The notes below the pieces were generated by a model. The model was not told the DNA's origin. It did no database searches and worked only from the letters and a program-made list of their open reading frames with translations. A program made the translations under genes and the position numbers. A stretch of DNA of 64,000 nt from Spirosoma foliorum. Its GTDB lineage: Bacteria > Bacteroidota > Bacteroidia > Cytophagales > Spirosomataceae. The stretch lies in contig NZ_CP059732.1 of assembly GCF_014117325.1 (NCBI RefSeq), positions 5,283,001-5,347,000 of the forward strand, read 5' to 3'. Below are positions 54,263-61,030 of the stretch, in pieces. Position 1 is the first letter of the stretch; each line of letters starts with the position of its first letter.

Positions 54263-55315
54263 TTAGGAGAGAAAGGCAGTTATAGCGTCTTTCTCATGTA
54301 AAATTTCGATTTCTAAATCATAAGATTTACGCTCGCCCGGTGCCAGAAACAACAATTCGTTCTGTTCCCGAGCCTTAGCTTGTCCAATCAGCGAGTTAGT
54401 TGCTGGTTCCAGGCCTGTTACATACTCACCTTTTCCCCAATGCTGCCAATTGATCAGCCAGGGCAACTGCGCTTTCTGAAACCGTAGCGCCATCGCAATG
54501 CCTAGCTTGGCATTATGCAAACCAGCTGTGCATTGGCCAGCACTATCGGGGGTACAATCAATAGAGGCAACGGCTTCGCCTGTTCCACTGTGCGTATCTA
54601 ACGGAGCGGGGCATTTACGGAAGTCGTTACCCTCCCGAAATATGTCGGCATTGATACCACCTTCGCGCGTTTGCCAATCTCCCTTCCAGATAATATCGGT
54701 TCCTTCATCGACCAGTGGCCAACCGAAATTGAAATGGTAGAGCAGCATGTGCGGTACAGCTGTATTGCCCCGGTTGATCACCTCATCGTGAATCCGAAGA
54801 AATGGCTGGCCCAGTGTACCGGAGATGGTCCGACGTAGTTCCAGACTAGGTCCGAAAATCTTCGTTTCCTTGATTCGGCCGGTAATACTCATTTCCAACC
54901 TGCCCAACAGTGGATCGGGCTGGATAATGGATTCGATTTCGGCGGGGCAGTTACTTATTTGCCCATGCAATCCGCGTTCGCCATAAGCATCCTGTTCGGG
55001 ACCGCCTACATGCGAGAGGCCGCAGGTGGTAAGTAAGCCGCCACCAAATGTCCGAAGCCAGTCGATCCCCTTATCCGAAAAGGGTTGGGGTGGTGTTACT
55101 CCCGTGTGACTGAGCCAGGCCAGACTATGTTGGTTATAAAAGGCGTCGGCAATGTCCATTACGCGGTCGATGACCACTTTGTACCGCAGGCCCGTTCCGG
55201 TGTTTATCCACGCAATTCGGGTACCACGGCCCGATCCGTTATCCAGCACCGACGTTTCGATACCGCCGATCTGGGCCGGATTAGAGACTTTATCTGTCCA
55301 GGATTGTTGAGTCAA
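54263..55315 (-). CDS. DUF4432 aldose-1-epimerase-like protein
   Basis: 350 residues. It begins at a TTG (55315): an in-frame TAG precedes it and the first in-frame ATG is some 50 codons in, after clear family sequence (SNPAQIGGIETSVLDNGSGR). Galactose-mutarotase-type beta sandwich of the DUF4432 family: LSHTGVTPPQPFSDKGIDWL, HMLLYHFNFGWPLVDEGT with catalytic His, and NWQHWGKGEYVTGLEPATN with the catalytic Glu. It likely interconverts anomers of the imported sugar. Thirty bases before the cupin gene. Confidence 0.88.
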   Translation of the reverse strand: MTQQSWTDKVSNPAQIGGIETSVLDNGSGRGTRIAWINTGTGLRYKVVIDRVMDIADAFYNQHSLAWLSHTGVTPPQPFSDKGIDWLRTFGGGLLTTCGLSHVGGPEQDAYGERGLHGQISNCPAEIESIIQPDPLLGRLEMSITGRIKETKIFGPSLELRRTISGTLGQPFLRIHDEVINRGNTAVPHMLLYHFNFGWPLVDEGTDIIWKGDWQTREGGINADIFREGNDFRKCPAPLDTHSGTGEAVASIDCTPDSAGQCTAGLHNAKLGIAMALRFQKAQLPWLINWQHWGKGEYVTGLEPATNSLIGQAKAREQNELLFLAPGERKSYDLEIEILHEKDAITAFLS

Positions 55316-55335
55316 AATGAATTTCTAGGTTTATT

Positions 55336-55414
55336 GTTTACGGTTTACGGTTTACGGTGGCTGACGCGAGTGTTTTGCTTGTACATCAGCCACCGTAAAC
55401 CATAAACCGTAAAC
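55336..55414. repeat. GTTTACGGTTTACGG inverted repeat
   Basis: 29-bp arms at 55336-55364 and 55386-55414, one mismatch, made of GTTTACG units. Same family as the repeat at 51786. Confidence 0.88.
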
Positions 55415-55419
55415 CGAAA

Positions 55420-56199
55420 CTACAACTGTTTCAGCATCAAATTCCGGTATTGCACTTTCATGGGTGGGCCCACGTGTACCTGTACGCCTAAAAGACCTTT
55501 GGATTTGCCGTTGACTGTGTCTTCATCAGTCACTTCACTCATGAGCACGTCATTGATGTAGTGCTGTAAACGGTTGCCTTTGATGACTAACCGGAAGGTG
55601 TTCCAGTCTTCGCTTTTAATCAGCGTTTTTAATGAGTCGGAGCTGCCTAATGAACCTGTCACGGTCAATCCGCTCCAGGCATTGTTTTTCACGTTAGCGC
55701 GGACACCTTCGGGTGTTGCTGGTCCTGTATAAGGTGGAATGGTTGTTTTCTGTCCCCGATACGCGAGTGTTGTTCGTTTCCGTTCTTCGTAGTTCTGGCC
55801 TGTGTAACGGATTTTCCCATCGATGTCGGCCTGATACCCTCGTAGAGCAAAAGGAACATCAGTCAGTTGGTCACTACGATAGTTGATCCCTGAGTTACCA
55901 TCCTGCGTGATATTGAACTCGCCTGTGAACTCAAAATCGCCGGGCTCTCCCCCTTTCCAGATAATGAACGAGTTGGTTTTCAGTAGCGTAGCTGGCGTTA
56001 TTTCGCCAACCAGATTGCCATTTTCGACACGCCAGTAGGTTGGATCACCGTCCCAGCCTTTCAGCGTTTTTCCGTCAAAAATCTGAACAAAGCCATCTTT
56101 CTTTTTTTGTGCGACGCAGGATGTATTGATCCCAGCGGTCGTCATAACCGCCAGTAGTAATCCTAGCTGGATAAAGTTGAGATTTCTTCTTTTTAGCAT
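55420..56199 (-). CDS. Secreted DUF1080 (3-keto-disaccharide hydrolase) protein
   Basis: 259 residues from ATG 56199; a longer frame to 56238 is repeat sequence. N-terminal export signal, with Cys28 in a weak lipobox (INTSC). Jelly-roll DUF1080 domain: FVQIFDGKTLKGWDGDPTYW, NGNLVGEITPATLLKTNSFI, WKGGEPGDFEFTGEFNITQD, and a terminal MLKQL. Named 3-keto-disaccharide hydrolase, it would cleave a 3-keto sugar in the periplasm. It lies between the cytochrome-c protein and DUF4432. Lower similarity to the DUF1080 gene at 10607 than to general family members by eye. Confidence 0.9.
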   Translation of the reverse strand: MLKRRNLNFIQLGLLLAVMTTAGINTSCVAQKKKDGFVQIFDGKTLKGWDGDPTYWRVENGNLVGEITPATLLKTNSFIIWKGGEPGDFEFTGEFNITQDGNSGINYRSDQLTDVPFALRGYQADIDGKIRYTGQNYEERKRTTLAYRGQKTTIPPYTGPATPEGVRANVKNNAWSGLTVTGSLGSSDSLKTLIKSEDWNTFRLVIKGNRLQHYINDVLMSEVTDEDTVNGKSKGLLGVQVHVGPPMKVQYRNLMLKQL

Positions 56200-56214
56200 G
56201 TCAATTTTAGTTTT

Positions 56215-56287
56215 GTAGCGCGGACATCCTGTCCGCATAGCATAGGTTGTTTTATCTACGGCTATGCGGACAGGATGTCCGAGCTAC
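56215..56287. repeat. GCGGACATCCTGTCCGC inverted repeat
   Basis: 27-bp arms at 56215-56241 and 56261-56287, one mismatch, each with the palindromic GGACATCCTGTCC. The right arm ends four bases from the cytochrome protein's stop codon. Confidence 0.88.
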
Positions 56288-56290
56288 TTA

Positions 56291-58984
56291 TTATTTCCCT
56301 TTCGAGCCTGCCTTATATACATCGTTATTCTGATTGCCACCCGCTTTCAGATAGGCAATCAAATCCTTTAATTCATCACCGTTCAGGCTATTGATCAGAC
56401 CGGGAAGCATAACCGACTCTGTCGAATATTTTTTCGACGTCACAGTGCTTTTGGGAACCTTACGAAGTTGATCTGGCGCAAACGGATTCTGAGAAATAGA
56501 GTAATTCACCTTGTCTTCACTAACTAACCGACCAAGCACAGACTGTCCATTTTTCAGGTAGAAAATAGTAGATGCATACTGATCAGAAACAGCCTTGTTA
56601 GGATTGATTATCGCTTCCAGAATATCCTTGTTGGAGAATCGAGTGCCTAGTTGTGTCAGGTCAGGACCGATATCCCCACCTTGACCACCCATCGAATGGC
56701 AACGGCTGCACAAGATAGCCGAGTAGATTTTTTGACCCGTAGCAAAGTCACGAGTTCCTGATCCACTATCAACAATCGCGACGGCTTTTTCCAGTTTCCA
56801 TTGACGACCAGGGCCTTTAGGCGAATAATCACTAACAATATCATTCCCGGATGCAGTCAGTAAATCGGCTCCCGATAGTTTATTGTACTTTTCAAACTGA
56901 TCTTTCGGTACGTGATTCAGGGCCAGCTTACGAGCTTTGTCAATGAAGCCAATGTAGCTGCGGCCACCCTGATATTTGAACGCTTTAGCAAACCAGGAAA
57001 AATACCGATCCCACAGGGCTGGCGTCCAGCCTGTATTGGCGCTACTCAACATGGTGGCGTAGTAAGTTTGCTGAGCTGGGGGAAGTTTTTCCAGCATTTT
57101 GGCGATATCAAGTCCGTACTGAGGGTTACGTAAAATCAGGTCACTCGACGCAGTAACTGTCTGACCACCCACGGGCCCTATATCTTCATTATTTTTATCG
57201 AGCAGAGCTAAGGTTTTCTCAATCACACCTGGAGCGTCAAATGAGATCAGCAACTTGCTATAAGCGCGATTCAATACCGCTGTTTTAGCTGGATAACGTG
57301 GACTCAGATACGCAATTACCTTTGCTTTATCAGCTCCTTCTGGCAACCCAGCACGCGTACATACGAGTTCGATAGCTCGCATTACATCCAGTTGTTGGGT
57401 CTCGGTAAGCGGATCAAATTTGATCTTCAGAAGGGTATTCAACATCTGGCTTTTCAGGGCTGGATCACCATGACGAGCTAATGCGATGATAGCATAGGTA
57501 GCGCGTACGGGATCGGTTTCGGCGAGTGCCTTGGCCTGCCACTGACTAACGGGCTGATGTTCAACGGCAATGCGAGCGGCATAGCGAATAAAGCGATCTG
57601 GATGGTTCAGGTATGGCCAGGCAGCTTCAATAGCACCAGCCATTGGGTCACCGTGATATTGCTCCAGTTTCGTTCTAATCTGATGTTCAGGAGTGAGGGT
57701 TGGTGCCTGCGTATTAGCCGCTACCGACTCCGTACCTGTGTACGTAACCCGGTACAGATCGGACTCCAGTCGGCGACCACCCGTTAAGAAATAAACCGCG
57801 CCATCGGGACCCACCAGACCATCGGTTAATGGCAGTGGTGATCCAGAGATAAACTCTTCGGCTGTAGCACTATAGGTCGACCCCTGAGGCTGTAGGTGAA
57901 CGGCATACATAATGCCGAAACTCCAGTCGAATGCATAGACGGCTTTCTGGTATTTCTGAGGGAAACGTGCTCCTCTACCGGCAAACACACCCGTCGGAGA
58001 GCCTTGGCCCATATTTAAAACAGCAGGCAAACAATCGGCAAACGTGGGCGACCAGTTGCTGGCAGCTGTACGCCAGCCAAATTCAGCTCCACTCGTGATG
58101 TGGCAAATACGGGTTGGCTTATACCAGGGCAGACCGAAATCCCACTCCATGTCCGAATCGTAACCAATTACATCGCCAGCATCGTTAAAATCGAAGTCGA
58201 AGGTGTTCCGGAAACCAGCGCCCATCAACTCCCACTTCTGTCCATCAGGATCGATTTTGGCTAGCCAACCACCCGGCGCCATCCGATCGGTAGCGTGTCC
58301 ACGAGGGTCTTTAATGGCGGGAAATAGGTTATCTTCTTTCCAAACGGGTGGTAACCGATAAGCGTCCATTTTAGGGACGTCCGTGAAATTACCACACATG
58401 AGGTACAGCGACTTGCCATCGGGCGAGAGTTTTATGCTGTGTGGACCATGCTCACCTTCTCCTTTCAGTGATTTCAGAAGAGTTACGGTCTCAAATTGAT
58501 CATCGCCGTCTTTATCCTGAAGGCGATAAAGGCCGCTCCCTTTCCCGAAGTTTTTATTCTCCCGGTTGTTCACCATTACATAGAGGCTGTTGAAAGCATA
58601 CAACAAGCCCTGCGCATAACCCATACCTACTGTGGTATCGCCTGGTTGAACGTTTCCAACTTTCAGTTTTTCAATTTTAGGCTGCTGTACACCAGAACCG
58701 ATAGGTGGCAATTCCAACCGATACAAAAAACCATACTGATCGGAGGTGATCATACGGCCCTTGTTATCAAAAGCCATAGACACCCAGGAACCCTGTTTAT
58801 TGTCGGAGGGACTGTAAAGATGCTCAGCTTTGAAGCCGGGCAACAGTTTCAGTTTGTCGAGCCTGGGGTTGTCGGCCTTGGTTGCCTCGGATGACACTCC
58901 GCGCATATTAACCCAGGAGGCCCCAATCAGAACGATGGCCGAAACGGCAAGCATCAACTTGGCTGGTCTGTAGGTAAAAAACAT
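56291..58984 (-). CDS. PVC-type dehydrogenase-propeller/cytochrome c protein
   Basis: 897 residues from ATG 58984; a frame to 59080 has a non-native leader. Signal/anchor at about 8-27. Propeller of the PVC-type heme-binding/membrane-bound dehydrogenase kind (about 45-440): ITSDQYGFLYRLELPPIGSG, YDSDMEWDFGLPWYKPTRIC, then HEAT-like helical repeats (about 480-700) and a C-terminal cytochrome c with CSRCH at 759-763 and later Met ligand region. Unlike the protein at 42485 it has no SGNH domain. Likely a periplasmic electron acceptor for sugar oxidation. Confidence 0.87.
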   Translation of the reverse strand: MFFTYRPAKLMLAVSAIVLIGASWVNMRGVSSEATKADNPRLDKLKLLPGFKAEHLYSPSDNKQGSWVSMAFDNKGRMITSDQYGFLYRLELPPIGSGVQQPKIEKLKVGNVQPGDTTVGMGYAQGLLYAFNSLYVMVNNRENKNFGKGSGLYRLQDKDGDDQFETVTLLKSLKGEGEHGPHSIKLSPDGKSLYLMCGNFTDVPKMDAYRLPPVWKEDNLFPAIKDPRGHATDRMAPGGWLAKIDPDGQKWELMGAGFRNTFDFDFNDAGDVIGYDSDMEWDFGLPWYKPTRICHITSGAEFGWRTAASNWSPTFADCLPAVLNMGQGSPTGVFAGRGARFPQKYQKAVYAFDWSFGIMYAVHLQPQGSTYSATAEEFISGSPLPLTDGLVGPDGAVYFLTGGRRLESDLYRVTYTGTESVAANTQAPTLTPEHQIRTKLEQYHGDPMAGAIEAAWPYLNHPDRFIRYAARIAVEHQPVSQWQAKALAETDPVRATYAIIALARHGDPALKSQMLNTLLKIKFDPLTETQQLDVMRAIELVCTRAGLPEGADKAKVIAYLSPRYPAKTAVLNRAYSKLLISFDAPGVIEKTLALLDKNNEDIGPVGGQTVTASSDLILRNPQYGLDIAKMLEKLPPAQQTYYATMLSSANTGWTPALWDRYFSWFAKAFKYQGGRSYIGFIDKARKLALNHVPKDQFEKYNKLSGADLLTASGNDIVSDYSPKGPGRQWKLEKAVAIVDSGSGTRDFATGQKIYSAILCSRCHSMGGQGGDIGPDLTQLGTRFSNKDILEAIINPNKAVSDQYASTIFYLKNGQSVLGRLVSEDKVNYSISQNPFAPDQLRKVPKSTVTSKKYSTESVMLPGLINSLNGDELKDLIAYLKAGGNQNNDVYKAGSKGK

Positions 58985-59107
58985 AATCGTATTGAGTAAG
59001 TAAGTTAATATCGTGCCGGGTTGGCGGTTAGTCGGATGGTAAAGCGGACAATCTATGCATAAAGCGCCTTTAGAGGGCAATATACCGGCTTTTTCGAGGC
59101 TGGTAGA

Positions 59108-59146
59108 GGAAAGAAAAGAAGCAGAGCCGAAACGATTCTGCTTCTA
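59108..59146 (-). terminator. Terminator on the SusCD transcript
   Basis: 9-bp arms AGAAGCAGA (59117-59125) and TCTGCTTCT (59137-59145). On the minus strand the stem is followed by TTTTCTTTCC. It lies about 250 bp after the SusD stop and suggests that SusCD and the downstream enzymes are separate transcripts or partly terminated. Confidence 0.65.
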
Positions 59147-59270
59147 TTGATTTAGTCTTACCAACCTATGTTTAACTAAATGACTGTTTTTGTATATATA
59201 CCTCTGACAGAGACAAAGCGGCTATCAAGTGGTATACATATTTTCAAACTAATACGGCACTAAGTTGTCA

Positions 59271-59353
59271 GAGGGTGTGACCCCATCGGGGTCAGATGTT
59301 TATAGCTAATAATTGTCTCTATAGACATTTGACCCCGATAGGGTCACACCCTC
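59271..59353. repeat. GAGGGTGTGACCCC inverted repeat with AGATGTTTATAG ends
   Basis: 35-bp arms at 59271-59305 and 59319-59353; three differences, two of them T/G pairs. It contains the palindrome TGACCCC-AT-CGGGGTCA and ends GATGTTTATAG, like the module at 3535-3561. Confidence 0.85.
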
Positions 59354-59389
59354 TTGATACATGCTTAGTCTGATTACTGAATTTAAAAA

Positions 59390-60907
59390 TTAAAAATTCG
59401 GTGTTAGGGCAGCCTCAACAGCAGGCAGGCCATAATAATCATCCAGAACCGTGAATGCGTTTGGTGGTGGAACTGCACCCGCTGGGAAATAATAGGCCGC
59501 CGGATTCGCTTTTACTTTAGCCCCATACGCACCAATGATTTCCTTCACGCGGCCTGTCCGGGTCAAATCGAACCAGCGTTTGTTCTCGAAGGCAAGCTCA
59601 ACACGTCTTTCTTTGAAAATAGCTTCCCGCATATCGGCCTGAGACGATGCCGTTGTGGCTGCCAGTCCTGCACGGGTCCGTACCTGATTCAGATAAGGAG
59701 CAGCCTCACCCGTTTTACCTTGCTCGTTTAACGACTCTGCCAGGAACAACAGCACCTCAGCGTAGCGATATACGGGCCAGTTCTGACCAGTATTTTGGTT
59801 CAAAGAGTGTACCCGTGCGTATTTTTTGATGTACGGATACGTTTTGTCAGCTCGCAAGCTTCCGCTTAATGTTACATAACCGATAGAAATATCTTTCCGC
59901 TTATCGCCGGTTTCGTAGGCAGCAATCAGATCTGGCGTCGGAATATTATTACTCTCCTGAGATGTTGGTTGTGGGTTCGATGTGCCAACAATAGGCGCTA
60001 TCTCGGCAGCAGAGATCGGCGAAGGCAGGAACCGATAAATCTGGTTACCGTTATAGCCAGCCGAACCTTCCATATACTGAATTTCAAATATCGACTCCGA
60101 ATTATTCTTATTGGTGCTGGTAAACGAAAAGGCGTTGTTATAGTCGGCCTGTAGTGTATAACCATCAATCGTTTTCAGGACTGCTTCAGCCTGCGCCCAT
60201 TTTTTCTGTGTGATATACAGGTTTGCCAACAGGGTTTTAGCCGCTCCCGATGTAGCCCGACCAAGATCCGTTGCGGCTTGTGCAGCTTTACTTTGTAAGC
60301 CTGTGCTGGCAGCAAGCGCATCTTTTTCAATCTGAGCGTAGATCGCGTCTGTTGTAGCCAGAGGTAAGGCCGCATCTTCACGACCGGTAACTGGCACTAA
60401 ATGCAAGGGGACTTTACCGAACAAACGAACCAGATCGAAGTAGGCGAAAGCTCTCAGAAACAGAGCTTGCCCCTTCAGGTTATTTTTTGACGCATCCGAA
60501 GAAAACGTTATCCCGGCGCCGTCGATAAGCGACAGAATCTGATTGGCACGGGCAATAATCACGTAGTTCAGTCGATACTGTACCAATACGTTATCATTGG
60601 CCGTAACACCATTAGCTGTTGGAACGGCAAAATCAGCCACGTTTTCGGTTGGGTCAACCGCTCCATAGAGTGTATTACGGGCATAATAGGTATTATCGGA
60701 GTGCATTTCCTCTAAAACCCAGGCTCGCTCGTTATACATCTGCCGAAAGGGTACATAAGCCCCATTGACAGCCTGCTGAAAGTCGGCTTCGGTTTTGAAA
60801 AACGTAGCTGAGCTCAGCGCCGTTTCGGGAACTACGGTCAGGAAATCTTTGCTGCAACCGGTTAAGGCAAGTGCTAAAAGCCAGGTCGCTATATATCTAT
60901 TTTTCAT
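59390..60907 (-). CDS. SusD/RagB-family outer-membrane lipoprotein
   Basis: 505 residues with a lipoprotein signal (MKNRYIATWLLALALTGC, Cys18). SusD fold: LSSATFFKTEADFQQAVNGA, LRAFAYFDLVRLFGKVPLHL, a helical TPR-like scaffold, LTRTGRVKEIIGAYGAKVKA, and PYLNQVRTRAGLAATTAS in the C-terminal half. It captures glycans at the cell surface and forms a lid over the SusC channel. Encoded 122 bp downstream of SusC; specificity cannot be read from the sequence. Confidence 0.95.
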   Translation of the reverse strand: MKNRYIATWLLALALTGCSKDFLTVVPETALSSATFFKTEADFQQAVNGAYVPFRQMYNERAWVLEEMHSDNTYYARNTLYGAVDPTENVADFAVPTANGVTANDNVLVQYRLNYVIIARANQILSLIDGAGITFSSDASKNNLKGQALFLRAFAYFDLVRLFGKVPLHLVPVTGREDAALPLATTDAIYAQIEKDALAASTGLQSKAAQAATDLGRATSGAAKTLLANLYITQKKWAQAEAVLKTIDGYTLQADYNNAFSFTSTNKNNSESIFEIQYMEGSAGYNGNQIYRFLPSPISAAEIAPIVGTSNPQPTSQESNNIPTPDLIAAYETGDKRKDISIGYVTLSGSLRADKTYPYIKKYARVHSLNQNTGQNWPVYRYAEVLLFLAESLNEQGKTGEAAPYLNQVRTRAGLAATTASSQADMREAIFKERRVELAFENKRWFDLTRTGRVKEIIGAYGAKVKANPAAYYFPAGAVPPPNAFTVLDDYYGLPAVEAALTPNF

Positions 60908-60935
60908 TGATTTACAATTAGTTAAGTAAACGAAT

Positions 60936-61030
60936 AATGAATAATGTAAAATGGATAATAAACGAATTTACTTCTACACCATGTCATGAACTTGGAGTCA
61001 TTGTTCATTATCCATTTCACATTATTCATT
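60936..61030. repeat. TGTAAAATGGATAATG-family inverted repeat
   Basis: 24-bp arms at 60936-60959 and 61007-61030, one mismatch (AATGAATAATGTAAAATGGA...). The right arm overlaps the stop codon of SusC by one base, so it fills exactly the SusC-SusD gap. Confidence 0.85.

Larger units (their letters stand above)
58985..59389. other. 405-bp gap between SusD and the cytochrome gene
   Basis: Holds the terminator at 59108-59146 and the inverted repeat at 59271-59353. Otherwise no gene. A promoter for the cytochrome-c gene is expected between the terminator and 58984, but no clear -33/-7 pair was found. Confidence 0.5.
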
